NCBI RefSeq assembly: GCF_000234665.1
Contig: NC_018324.1
Coordinates: 3,046,944 to 3,110,943 of the forward strand
DNA from: Leishmania mexicana MHOM/GT/2001/U1103
Taxonomy: Eukaryota; Euglenozoa; Kinetoplastea; Trypanosomatida; Trypanosomatidae
Direction of reading: 5' to 3'
DNA length: 64,000 bases
Made by a program: the position numbers and the translations under genes
Notes under the pieces: model-generated
The model's database searches: none
Told to the model about the DNA's origin: nothing
The model's input: the letters and a program-made list of their open reading frames with translations, nothing else
Shown here: positions 12,101 to 21,230 of the stretch, in pieces
Layout: each line of letters begins with the position of its first letter
Position numbering within the stretch: the stretch's first letter is position 1

Positions 12101-12243
12101 CGCGCTGCGCGCAGAGAAACAACGGCGGCGCTTCCACCCTGGGACCCCGTGGTTTGGCCAATGCAAGCACGACACCGGGCCTGGGCGACACAGTAGGAGG
12201 CAAGTCTTTTACCTCACTTGCGTACGAGCTACCAGGCATATGA
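9151..12243 (+). CDS. Ser/Gly-rich disordered protein of unknown function (1030 aa)
   Basis: The open frame reaches back to a GTG at 8845 and an in-frame ATG at 8860, but both lie before the predicted splice acceptor, so I place the start at the ATG at 9151. The N-terminal 170 residues are charged and look conserved, with WSAEEKKWKQKLAENKVF followed by LGEIPVRSKYYRPDQEK. A second ordered-looking patch near residue 415 contains VQLLTQLWCDVSLLHG. Around residues 555-600 a Ser/Asp/Glu-rich acidic stretch resembles a casein-kinase-2 substrate region. A later patch (MNSSLMDESFMSRM) precedes another disordered tail. No known domain, membrane segment or signal peptide is visible. The protein may be a cytoskeletal or RNA-binding scaffold, but nothing in it proves that. 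Confidence 0.88.
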   Translation: MNKTRELLRPATGSVDANKKDGKGKGERHGSNGHHDSSTTLSSTRRGGHQHGDGSTSRWSAEEKKWKQKLAENKVFKRLMQPAYTRSGAGGHSHKRDGGINDYDVPRLGEIPVRSKYYRPDQEKSHFANHPTYLPLAEQCGPPQPSSSTSLTPHQERHQKYGQSNDDEVGGHAYDDMGEKMRVKNDDYEQAQQMHHNSHPDCLRESSVSGSQGSGHCIQTASIGSNASGASSIGPTGLPLMPQFRWIPKQGGGGLGFNPFVHFRSRTRHEGMASSPSAPGTDARMPWNEAQQKGDYGTPELPCGATSPEHQQRHNEDQSQTPGCQNSYSIFYGCTPQPPAQQSTPPTRCHRETGALSFYGPIGSIGIETSRKRRAVERQSGTDGEAERAYKERSSRRPVEGEETGVQLLTQLWCDVSLLHGALVVDSPRLPPDDGEGDDSASTSSPSIGDREVDEAAMAARKKVCQRRQQYSSRSPSFYFKDDDLAALGAEDNGSGSPSGAAARVAAAQKPVTVRAHHQQHIGPPVVKTTSPAAPAGDQREVGSVDKVAARGVAGHEVASSSSSFSSGSSDNDSSDDDSNSDEGSAGERSACFGSDGDGDESVDSDDADNPRSDDKDAAAGSTHPRRWKQRFSANASAGTGRSALRDGQYDFMNSSLMDESFMSRMPGCGPGMSLLYAHDDYDGGGEAAAGAADLVPNRAPHHVGAESAGIAGTNIAAHTPTLPSIPPQPQEHRGSSSIPVARGSAVRPSGSGTAATLALRGQRRVSNATDTRTPSGAAARHTPHQGGDAGGPSNHNAGGGIGGCGLGEQFVYGSSFGMGSRRNSYSATACDETHNAAFTSLGVYWVTKGNGNTVSPGTSVVGGDDEPSAVMGVYSDSREDTVSLGLLGVTSRGPTAFPAVDDGCTAKACNSTSQPSKLPLTHRGIANPATRSRPPNTAQGIHKPVVPTSSQQPACKVKAVYPGGYLAPITPPATPKANEAPLPRCAQRNNGGASTLGPRGLANASTTPGLGDTVGGKSFTSLAYELPGI

Positions 12244-14724
12244 GGGGGAGAGGTGCGAGACGCAGGTGGGAAGCTGCTCAGGGTCGCTGCTGCACACGCA
12301 TTGGACCAGTGCCTCCTCCTGCGTGGATCGCCAGCGATCCAATCTGTGCGTGTGTGTGTGTTGCTTCTCCCCCCCCCTCCCATCGCCTTTCTCTCTCTAT
12401 TTGGTTTCTTTTTTTTTCGCTCAGAAGTGGCGCTGCAGCGGGAGGGGTATCATTCTCCTGGACATCAACGCTCGCACGTGCGTATATGTGACGTATCTTC
12501 ATCTTTGGGTGGCCATGCTCGTGCATGCCTTTTGTTTGCTTGCTTTTCACGGGAGGAGGCATGTGCTCCCTCTTTCCCCTCGTCATCTCCCCCCCCTCCC
12601 CTCCCCACACTCCCTCGGTGTGTCTGTATGCGTTTTTGTGTGTGCGTGTGTGTGTGTGAGTTCTACCAGCGGCTCGCTCGCCCCTCTCTCTTGGACATGC
12701 CCTCTCTACGGCGTCTACGGCGTCCCCTCCCCCCCCTCTTGTGGACACATGTTCGCTTGCTGGTTGAGCGGTGCGGGGGAGGGGTGGGTGACTTCAGTCG
12801 GCCCCCCCCGAGCCGCCCCCATCCCTACTCAGCAGGTCGCCATGAAGCGAACGGCGAGTCCAAGAAGGGACGAAAAAAAAAGAGTGCAGCGAACGAACTC
12901 GGGAAAGCGCTACGACGACGCGTGTTCATGTCCGTCTAGGGAGATGGCGTGTTGGAGCCGTGGCGCACACAGGCCGTTATGTATGTGCACATCTCTTGAC
13001 ATTTTTTTTCCGTATTCAACGGCGAAGTTTTTCGTGTATATATGTGCGTCTCTCTTTCTTTCGTTTCGCGTTTCCCCTTCTCCTGGGACGCGTCTGCTTT
13101 TTTTTTTCGACGTGTGTGCCTGTGTAAGTGTATATATATATACACACACACATTGCATATACATCTGCGTGCGCTCATGCCCCTTTGTCCTGCTGACCTC
13201 TCCCCTCCCCCTTCCTGTCTCCCTTGCTCTTGGCTTTTCGTTTTCTATCTGCGGCGTTTTCTATTCTTTTTTTTTTGCTGTGCGCGTGCGCGCCTGTATG
13301 CCTGTGTGCCTATGTGCGTCGTTTTGATTTTGAATGCGTCGTTTTTTTTTTCCTACTTCCTGCTCTTACTCCCGCCCTCCCCCCCCCCCCGGATGATGCG
13401 GGAGCCACCTCAGTGCTGAACCACAGCGCCCAGTACGCCCAAACTCTTTGTGGGGAAGCCAAGAAGCCGGCAGCATGCCCTCCGGGTACGGCTGGCGGAC
13501 TCTTGTCATGAGCGGAGAGCTCTGGGCTGACGCTGTACCGAAGAGGCCTGCGGCCACGATTACATTGATACCAGCTCACTACGAATCTCGTCGATGATTC
13601 AACAAGTATGCGCATCCACCACCTACTTTTCTGACTTTGCTGCGTTGCAGTGATGTTGAGCATGATCCATGGGCCTGGACTGCGCTGTACGCGGCGGCAT
13701 TGCGCTGGGCTGAACGACACCAGCCAGTGCTGGTTGGCCCGGCTCCTTGGCGAACCTTCGATGCCGATCTGTATTCGGCAAGAGAGGCGCATTTCCCACC
13801 CCGACAGACCTCTGGGGCATTGGACCTCCCGGGCATTCCGCGCTCCGGTGCAGCAAGAGAAAAGCGCGACGGTGGTGTCTGGGTGCGCATACAACCAGAG
13901 ACATGTGGATAGATATGCGTCCCTATTACTTTTTGCACGGTGTCTTCCTACTACGGCATGCAGCCGCTTGAAACAACCGAGGGAGAGGCATGGCATAAGC
14001 AGGCAAGTGCACAAGGGTCTCAGAGGGCCCTGGCCTGACTCTGGCCAACGTCCTCCCTGAGCTCATGCGACGCATGAGCCGATTTGACGCCAAGACGGCT
14101 CGTCCTAGAGGACCAGGGACTCACCTGCGGTGCAGCAGAGCCAGGTAAGCTGTGGCAGCCTGCGTCTATTGACTGCCCTGTTCGTGGTGGAATGGACGCG
14201 TGGGAAAGTCGAAAACATTCAATAAACACCGCACCGGACCCCATCGCATCAGACATCCCCTCGCCTCTCTCTCTTGTTTTGCTATTTGTTGTAAGGCGGA
14301 GCATGGCAATGTCTGGACGTGCATGTCGACACTGTCAGATAGGGCAGACAGAGCGCGTAAGCCCCAGTCTGACAGCCGCATGAACTGCCGTGAAACCGAC
14401 CAGTTTGCCGTACTCTTTTTTCTGTTCGCCCTCTCCTCTTGTCCGTCATCGAGGCCTCAAGGCCTGCACCGTTTTTTCTTCCTCGTTTTTCTCTCTATGT
14501 GTTTGGCTTCACCACACGCCGTCCGCCTCGCGTTGGAGGCGGACATCGAACCTACCACTTTGTGTACTTACTTCCCCAGGAAACGGAAACTATACATGTT
14601 TATGCCCATGACACCAAACGCCCAGGGGATCTCCCCACAGACACCCAGGTGAGACAGCATCTTGCCAAATTCATGTAGACGCAGGTGGGTGCCTTTGCCC
14701 TGGCCCTACTGATGCACTTTGCCG
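12244..14724 (+). other. Intergenic interval before the nucleotide-sugar transporter
   Basis: From 12244 to about 13390 this is ordinary pyrimidine-rich intergenic sequence with CT, TG and TA runs (for example TA/CA at 13131-13152). From about 13395 to 14350 the composition changes: balanced bases, no simple repeats and no gene-length frame (see separate entry). After 14390 pyrimidine richness returns. Short frames (for instance 91 codons at 13637-13912) have no recognisable product. Confidence 0.65.
13395..14350. other. Compositional island, possible degenerate retroelement
   Basis: About 950 bases without the TG, TA and CT runs that fill the rest of the intergenic DNA, with near-balanced purine and pyrimidine content. 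It starts just after a poly-C run (13381-13390) and ends where CT-rich sequence resumes. Several short overlapping frames exist on both strands, but none is long or looks conserved. Old ingi-related elements (DIRE/SIDER) and decayed genes leave such islands in Leishmania intergenic DNA. I did not find the SIDER core seen at 16155 here, so the identity is open. Confidence 0.35.
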
Positions 14725-14794
14725 TTCCCCCCCCCCTCCTCCCCGACTCCCTCTTCCAACCATTTTTCTCTCGTTTCGTCCCCATTTGGAGCAG
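14725..14794 (+). promoter_or_regulatory. Predicted polypyrimidine tract and spliced-leader acceptor
   Basis: A C-rich then CT-rich tract (14725-14785) ends at AG dinucleotides at 14790-14791 and 14793-14794. It lies 48 bases before the ATG at 14842. In-frame start codons upstream (14685, 14719) fall in or before the tract, so they should not be used. Confidence 0.55.
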
Positions 14795-14841
14795 AGGCAT
14801 CTCTCGCTGGTTCAACGCATCACCACCGCTGCAGCATCGAC

Positions 14842-16055
14842 ATGGATGGCTTTCCTTCGCCACTGTGGGTGCGGCGCTACGTGCTCAACTTCAATGCCAT
14901 GGCGCTGGTGCTGCTGGCGGTGTAGAAGCGGACGAGAAGGAGGTGCGTACGGTCACCTTCAAGGCTTCGCACTTTCTCGCCACGACGGAGTTGGTGAAGC
15001 TCTTTCTATCTCTCCTGTGGTGCGCCGTGGACGAGGCGCGGGCAATGCAACAGGAGCGCTGTTCTGCCGACGCAGTCACCACACCAACGGCGGCGTTGCT
15101 AGTTGAGGGTTCCGGGTGGAGCAATATCGCGACATTTGCCGAGACACCCAAATCGATCGCGGATGCGTCGTGTCAGCTCTCGCACAATCTCGACGACGTC
15201 ATAGAGGACATGGATGCCGAATCCCCCGATCACGCTGTGCGGCTGCGGGTTCTGTTTGCCCGAAGGAGGTTCGCCGGTGTATTTCTGAGCCGCATGCGCC
15301 ATGCCATCGGGCTGGACCACAAGTACAAGGAGACACTGCTCATGATTGTGCCCGCCATCGTCTACGCTATCCAGGGGCTGCTGCTCATCTACTCCCTGAA
15401 GCTGTTGGGCCCGACCGTGTTTCAGGTCCTGTACCAGGTGCGCATCCTCTTCCTGGCGGTGATGATGCGGGTCGTGTTGGACTTCCGTCTCTCGCCGATC
15501 CGGTGGGGCGCGCTGGTGGCGCTGATGTTTGGCATCACGCTGGCACAGATGGGTGCGCAGAGCGCACGAGCGGATATAACAATCAGTAAGGCAGACAACG
15601 CTGCACGATCAGAGATGGAGAACGCTGCGGCGACCGAAAAGACCTCCAGCACGTGGTCAATGGAGGGTACGCTGGCTGCGCTCGCTGGCGGCTTCCTGAG
15701 CGCGTTCTCCGGTGTATTCATGGAGTTCGTAGTGAAGAAGCGCGGCAGCCAGTTTCACCTGTCGGCGCGCAACACCCATCTCGCGTTCTTCTCCGTCCTG
15801 TACTTCTTCATTGTGTTCCTGTGCGAGATCTTTCAGCCGGAAGAGGGGGCGGGCGGGGTTGATGAGTTCGCAAGCACGTTCTTCGACGGCTTCACCGGGC
15901 TGGTGTGGTTCCTGGTGGTGCGCTACTGCGACAACATCGTCAAGTCGTTCTCGACGGCGTCCGTGTATCTGTTCCACACGCCGCTGAACAGGTCGTTTCT
16001 GATGGACTCCTTCCTTGTGCTCACCCCCATCACCATGTACACCGCAACGAAGTAA
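14842..16055 (+). pseudogene. Nucleotide-sugar transporter (SLC35-like), frameshifted in its first membrane segment
   Basis: The region from about 14925 to 15950 encodes a Golgi-type nucleotide-sugar transporter. It shows the hydrophobic helices of the family, a YQVRILF segment after GPTVFQVL (compare YQLKIL in UDP-galactose and CMP-sialic acid transporters), a GLVWFLVVRYCDNIVKSFSTA segment matching the conserved KYADNILKGFATS region, and a charged cytosolic loop. The natural start after the splice acceptor is the ATG at 14842. It begins a typical N-terminus (MDGFPSPLWVRRYVLNF) that stops at a TAG at 14923-14925 after 27 codons. The conserved part continues in a different frame from 14925. 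Most of the first membrane helix seems deleted, with a shift of frame. The last helix, after the KSFSTA segment, is also poorly matched and ends at TAA 16053-16055. The frame of the conserved part stays open back to a codon at 14685, but that extension only translates the pyrimidine tract. This is a decaying gene or an assembly error. Leishmania uses such carriers for lipophosphoglycan and proteophosphoglycan synthesis; the substrate here is not predictable. Confidence 0.7.
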
Positions 16056-17029
16056 CGGCTCTTCGAGCTGAGCGGCAGCCCTACTTGCATGTGTCGATGC
16101 GGCTTCCGTGTTGTTGTGTTCATGCGGAAAGCTCTGTGGTCCCTGATGCCTTGGAGGGGGGTACACACACCTCAGCGCGCGGCATTACAGGGTTCAGTGA
16201 CAGACTCATACTGGCTGTGGAGAAGCCAGGCGAGCTCCCCCCTCCCTCTCCGAGGTGGGTGCACCAGGTGGCGACCGGCATAGCGTGTGTGTGTGTGTGC
16301 GGGTAGAGTTTTGTGCAGAGGCCGTGCTCTCTGATGGCTGGGTCGGCGCACTGCTGCAACGCCTGTGTCTACGGCATGCTTCGCACCACACGGATGGTGT
16401 CTGTGGCAGGGCTGAGCGACGTATGACGTTGTGCTGTATGGCAGAGAAACGGACTCTCGTTGGCACGAAAGGAGGAGGGAGATCGACCTCACCAGCTTCG
16501 ACTGCGACTTCAGATGAATGAGAGCCACGGGTGTACGTGTGTGTGTGTGTGTCACCCTCGCCTCCTCGTGTCTTCTCACGTACATTACCTTCGCCCATCT
16601 TCTGCTATCCTCTTCCTCTCTCCCTCTCGCTCACATGTGTGCACATGCACGCGTCACCTTCGTAATGGACACCACGTACCCAAACGCGGTAACGATGTGC
16701 TGGCGTCGCTACCATCTGTATATATGTATATACATAGGTTTTCGACGTAAGACTCGTCCTGCGTCTGCTGTGCGCCGTGCCCTGGCGATTTCTCCGTACA
16801 TCCGTACTTTCCGGTGTTGCTTTCGCTTCTCGTTTCGCGCCATCTTTCTCGTTGTTGCTTCCTTTTGGGGGCCCTGGGAAAGGCCATCGTCGTCTCGCCC
16901 GGCCTCCCACACACCCACCCCCATCCCCTCTTTTTGGCGCATCCGCGCCGGTGCATGCATACACACACGCAGACGGGAACGCATGCACGGTGGACCAGGC
17001 CGACGAGGAAGCCTTCCGCTTGCCACACT
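16056..17029 (+). other. Intergenic interval after the transporter
   Basis: Contains the SIDER-like copy A at 16155-16500, followed by TG-rich and CT-rich sequence. No believable gene is present. The open frames at 16518-17243 and 16814-17473 translate low-complexity sequence and overlap the start of the next gene. Confidence 0.65.
16155..16500 (+). repeat. SIDER-like interspersed repeat, copy A (longest copy)
   Basis: About 345 bases. The left half (16155-16285) matches the reverse complement of 8685-8803. The right half (16300-16500), after a TG tract, matches 22877-23075 at roughly 95% by eye, sharing GTGCTCTCTGATGGCTGGGT and TATGACGTTGTGCTGTATGG. It therefore links the other two copies into one family. 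It lies about 100 bases after the transporter stop codon, in its presumed 3'UTR. I see no poly-A tail or clear target-site duplication. Confidence 0.7.
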
Positions 17030-17078
17030 ATTTTTTTCTCCTACTCTCCATCATTACCCTCACTTGCGGCGTGTGCAG
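17030..17078 (+). promoter_or_regulatory. Predicted polypyrimidine tract and spliced-leader acceptor
   Basis: A T-rich then CT-rich tract (17030-17064) is followed by AG at 17077-17078, leaving a 5'UTR of about 200 bases before the ATG at 17277. Confidence 0.5.
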
Positions 17079-17276
17079 GCGAGAAAGTCTGCTGCTGCCT
17101 TTTCCATGTCCTACCACCCAACCACCCACACATTCATACTGTTGAGTGCGAGCGTGCGTCAGCTTCCGCCGCTGCAAAGAGCAGCAGTTGCACCAGACGT
17201 AACATTGCAGACACAATCAGCCTTGCAAGAAGGCCGCACCTAATCAACAGCAGGACAGCTGCTTGCACGCAAAGAG

Positions 17277-20200
17277 ATGCACAATGGCAACGGAGATGGC
17301 GGGTTTGCATGGCGGCAGCAGCAGGCCATGTACTCGTGTCGCCAGGACCCATACGGTGGGGGCCACCCGGAAGCGAACATTATGGCTATGCACCAGCAGC
17401 AGCAACTTCAGTACTATCAACAGCAGCAGGCGCAAGGCATGTGGAACCCGGGCGCGAATCAGATGTACTCTAGCGCGGGCCCTCACATGCAAAACGGCAA
17501 CTTTATGATGCAGCAGCGCCGCTACTTTGCTCACGGTGGAGATGGCATGCATCACTACCACCAGTACCAGCGGCAGTTTGGGCGTGACAACAATGTGAGC
17601 CCGAATGTGCCGCAGCGCGACGACTTCGCGGAGTCGCGCCCTGGCCGAACGCCATGCAAAAATAACTGGTGGTCGTACGTATTGTCACACATGCGTCCGG
17701 TCGATAGCCCGCGCGGCATCGACCTTGACGCCGAGGACGAGAACGCAAACGTAATGGAGGAACTGAGGCAGACAGGATCGAAGGCGGGGACAGGGATGAG
17801 CAATGACACGGAAGCGGCAGCGCCGGCATTCGTGGGTGCCTTCGAGAGTGCTAAAGGGCCGGGCGAGGTTCCGGACTTCGTCCCCACCTCGGTTTTGGTA
17901 TTTAGCCCTGCAGTGGCAGACAGCGGAGAGGAGCGGAAGAGCGCAGAGAGAGACTGTATGCAGGTGTCAAACCCATATAAGTCGAATGTGCACCCGCAGC
18001 AACAACCGAGGCAAGCGCAAGCTTCCCTGCCGTCTGGAAAGAACGCCGTGACGCCGCCGCGACAACAGAAGCCGCAGCAGCACCTCTCGAGCGACAACAA
18101 TGCTATCGCAGGCAGCCTCTACCAACAGGCGATAGACGATGCTGAGGGGGAGGAGGGGGAGCAACTGGTCGGCAAGCAGTCTCAAAGCGCGCAGCCACGC
18201 AGCGCCAACAGCAAGGACAGTGCCGGCGGTATGGCAGGGGTTCAACCAGCGCTGCGCAAATGTCAGTCAGAGAGCGAGTTCCGGGCAGGAGGCGTGCAGC
18301 AGGAGCAGGGGTCAGTGGCGCTGAAGCCCATACACACTCCCCACTGTAGCATCGAGGAGCATAACGCACCACCAACGCGGCCGCAGGCGGCATCTGAGTC
18401 TGTGTGTGACTTTCCTCGCCGCGGTAATCGCTACTCTTACAGGGGCAATCACAAAGAAGCGGACGAAGAGGGGGACAAGGACGACGGTGGATGCAACAAC
18501 TCTGATGAGTACAGTGGCAACAGCGACAGCGACGGCAGTGGTGGTAGCTCCTCCTCCGGCTTCGACAGCAACAGCGAGGGGAGCGACACCGACGACGAAG
18601 CCGAGTACAGCGCAATGCGGCGCAACTCGCAGAGCGCCTTTGGAGGCCATAGCACCTTGGAGTACAGCACGTTGCACGACACGTCGGCGGCGCACGCACG
18701 CAATGCCATTCCCCCCTCAGCGAATCACGCGGCGGGTCACCACAGCATTGGCGGCCTCCTCGGCGCAGGCGTCAGTAGCCGATTTCCGTTCCCGGAAACG
18801 TCGACGTCCAACTTGCCGAGTGATGCGCCATTAATCAGCGCACCGGGCCAGCCACCGGACACAGCCGCGACGAATGCGGGTATCCGCGACGTTGCTATGA
18901 GCTCATTCAGTCTATACCACTCTGTGACCCACGCCCCGCCGGCTAATGCCGTCTTCGCCGCCGGCAACAGCACCACTGTGCAAAGTAACTCAACCACCAC
19001 GGCAACAGGCATGGAGGACTCGGACAAGCACGGCTACGAGATGGGAATTCTGATGGTGGCAGAGACAGTCCTCGACCATACAAACCGAACGGCTCCCGTG
19101 GGCGCGAACGCCGCTGAAGGGGTGCCCGCTCCCCGCGCAAGCACGCAACCCAGCACAGCCACAATACCAACAGCCACGAAGGCCGTCTCACCGGCGGCCA
19201 TAGAGAAGAAAAAAGAGGCGCCAGCGCTGCCCAGACAGGCGGCGCGGAGACGCAAGTCGGCTTCACATTCGGTGGAGGCACTTGCAACCCGCAGTGGCAC
19301 TAGCGCCATCAAAGATGCCTCGAAGACTGCGTCAGCGCCATTGCCCGGAGTGCGCCATAGCAGCAAGCCGGAGCGTCTCAAGAACGGTGCCGCGACGGCA
19401 GAGGTCCAGCCGATGAAGCACGCGTCGAAGGGTCCTGGCAGCAGCAAGGCAGCTAGTTCCATGGACAAGGATGAGAACCCCCTTCCTGAGCCTTCGAATC
19501 TTCAGCGTGCCACTTCGGTCAAGGACAACAAGGCGGTAAAAGTGGCGCTGCCGGACACAGGGGTGACGTTGCCCAAGGCATCAGAACGCGCAACCGTCAC
19601 TGCTACAACCACCACACCGACGGCAGTCAAGGCCCCGAAAGCCCCGCCGTTCCCCATGGCCAGCACTCAGCACCCGCTTAGTAAACCGACGAACTCTGTG
19701 AGACCTGTGCAAGCACAAAAGTCGCACAGCAAGCAAAAAGCGGCTCCTCCACGGCTCGAGAATGTCAAGGCGGCTGCGATGACCGTCACGAATCACCCGT
19801 CCGCAAAGTCTCACCAACCTCCGTCGGCAGCAACGTCTACAGTGGCCCCATACTTCGCAACTGCCCAGCCACTCCCTACCAATGCCAGCAGTGCGGCGTG
19901 GGCCGCCGCCGCTGCTGCTGCTGTGGCAGAGCCGAAGCCTGTAGCGCGGCCCTCCTCGACCCTCCTTCGCAGGTCTCCCACCTCGTCCTCTCTGGCCGCC
20001 GGTGCACCCACGCCCGCCGCATCTCTGGCCCCCGTACTCGCCGCACGCTCGTTCTCCACCGTCAGTGGCAAGGTGGCCTCTACGGCTCCATCTGACAGCA
20101 CTCTGTCAGACATCGGGTCAAGCGGTGATCGTCCTCACGGAGCGGTAGCGCCGTCGCTGTGTATCAACCTCTTTCAATCCCTACAACCCCGACCGCCGGC

Positions 20201-21230
20201 GCCGCTGTCGCAGGTTGCTAGAGAGGCAGCAAGGAACCCGCCGTCCAGCGCAGTGGCGGCTAGCGCGGCCGTCGCCCATCATCGCCCGCAGCCACAGCGG
20301 CCCCGCAACGGCTCATGGAAGGAATCAAGCACTGCAAAGAATGCGCTGAGAAATAAGGGCAGCGCAGCGGCAGCACCAACAACGCCACCGAACGAGGCCG
20401 CAGCGTCGATACCTGAGTTATCCGCCGCTGCCAGTGCCCCAAAGAGCCTCAGCACTGTGTTGCTGAGCAGCCTCGCGCCTGCAGAACCGACGAGCGCCAC
20501 CGCGACCGCAGCAGTGCCGCCGCCTGTACGTGATGTAGCGGTCGGTGTAACGACAAGCTCCTCATCCATGGCAACAGGCACCAGCATTGCCTCGGTTACA
20601 GCGAAAAAACTTGCAACGTCGTCAGCGACGAAGACTTCGCTCACCACGGCCAGCCCCCCAGCTACGAAGTCACCTGCGAACGGTGTAGTCAAGAGCGTTG
20701 TCGTAAGCGGCTCTGGGAACGCCCAGAAGCATTCCTTCCCGACGTCTCCAGGTTCGGACACCAGTGCCGCCGCCTCGATTTCAAGGGGCAGGTCGCCGCC
20801 CTTGTCGGCGCTAGCCTTGATGAAGAAGCCCAAGACCATCACCACTGCGGCTGCGGCGCCGCCAGTCACATCGATGCCTGGGAATCGAGACAGCAGCATC
20901 CCTTCCCATCGCAATAACCAGAAGTCGATTACGAACGGCGATGACAGCGACGGCGCGTGGCTGGATGACCCGTACGACTACTACAGCTACGGTGAGGCTG
21001 ACCTACCGGACTTGAATAACTACTCCCCCGTGAAGCCGTCGCCGCTAAAGGCACCGGCTGGCAATCACGCCACGCACAAATACTCGATGGTAGGTAGCCT
21101 AGCCGTGTCCCCACTCAACACCTCTAGCACCGTGGGCAAGACCGATGCAGCCAACGGTGCTGGGGCAAAGCTTCGGCCATTAGGCGACGCCGACATGCTG
21201 GAGGAGATGGGGTACATGTACCACTTGTAG
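17277..21230 (+). CDS. Low-complexity Ala/Ser/Thr-rich protein of unknown function (1317 aa)
   Basis: Starts at an ATG after the predicted splice acceptor and ends at TAG. The first 100 residues are Gln/Met/His/Tyr-rich, with two poly-Gln runs, and are prion-like in composition. A short ordered-looking piece follows (NNWWSYVLSHMRPVDSPRG, near residue 130). Residues about 400-450 are an acidic Asp/Ser/Gly stretch of the same type as in the gene at 9151. From about 480 to 1200 the protein is almost pure Ala/Ser/Thr/Pro/Lys. The C-terminus returns to an acidic, aromatic motif (WLDDPYDYYSYGEADLPDL) and ends in EEMGYMYHL, and these two are good candidates for binding motifs. No enzyme motif, membrane helix or signal peptide is seen. 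Gln-rich ends with linear motifs suggest a ribonucleoprotein or scaffold role, but this is a guess. Confidence 0.88.
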   Translation: MHNGNGDGGFAWRQQQAMYSCRQDPYGGGHPEANIMAMHQQQQLQYYQQQQAQGMWNPGANQMYSSAGPHMQNGNFMMQQRRYFAHGGDGMHHYHQYQRQFGRDNNVSPNVPQRDDFAESRPGRTPCKNNWWSYVLSHMRPVDSPRGIDLDAEDENANVMEELRQTGSKAGTGMSNDTEAAAPAFVGAFESAKGPGEVPDFVPTSVLVFSPAVADSGEERKSAERDCMQVSNPYKSNVHPQQQPRQAQASLPSGKNAVTPPRQQKPQQHLSSDNNAIAGSLYQQAIDDAEGEEGEQLVGKQSQSAQPRSANSKDSAGGMAGVQPALRKCQSESEFRAGGVQQEQGSVALKPIHTPHCSIEEHNAPPTRPQAASESVCDFPRRGNRYSYRGNHKEADEEGDKDDGGCNNSDEYSGNSDSDGSGGSSSSGFDSNSEGSDTDDEAEYSAMRRNSQSAFGGHSTLEYSTLHDTSAAHARNAIPPSANHAAGHHSIGGLLGAGVSSRFPFPETSTSNLPSDAPLISAPGQPPDTAATNAGIRDVAMSSFSLYHSVTHAPPANAVFAAGNSTTVQSNSTTTATGMEDSDKHGYEMGILMVAETVLDHTNRTAPVGANAAEGVPAPRASTQPSTATIPTATKAVSPAAIEKKKEAPALPRQAARRRKSASHSVEALATRSGTSAIKDASKTASAPLPGVRHSSKPERLKNGAATAEVQPMKHASKGPGSSKAASSMDKDENPLPEPSNLQRATSVKDNKAVKVALPDTGVTLPKASERATVTATTTTPTAVKAPKAPPFPMASTQHPLSKPTNSVRPVQAQKSHSKQKAAPPRLENVKAAAMTVTNHPSAKSHQPPSAATSTVAPYFATAQPLPTNASSAAWAAAAAAAVAEPKPVARPSSTLLRRSPTSSSLAAGAPTPAASLAPVLAARSFSTVSGKVASTAPSDSTLSDIGSSGDRPHGAVAPSLCINLFQSLQPRPPAPLSQVAREAARNPPSSAVAASAAVAHHRPQPQRPRNGSWKESSTAKNALRNKGSAAAAPTTPPNEAAASIPELSAAASAPKSLSTVLLSSLAPAEPTSATATAAVPPPVRDVAVGVTTSSSSMATGTSIASVTAKKLATSSATKTSLTTASPPATKSPANGVVKSVVVSGSGNAQKHSFPTSPGSDTSAAASISRGRSPPLSALALMKKPKTITTAAAAPPVTSMPGNRDSSIPSHRNNQKSITNGDDSDGAWLDDPYDYYSYGEADLPDLNNYSPVKPSPLKAPAGNHATHKYSMVGSLAVSPLNTSSTVGKTDAANGAGAKLRPLGDADMLEEMGYMYHL

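Noticed and set aside
14685..14841. N-terminal extension of the transporter from 14685
   Set aside because: It reads through the C-rich tract and the predicted acceptor, and its sequence is out of frame with the family-like N-terminus that starts at 14842.
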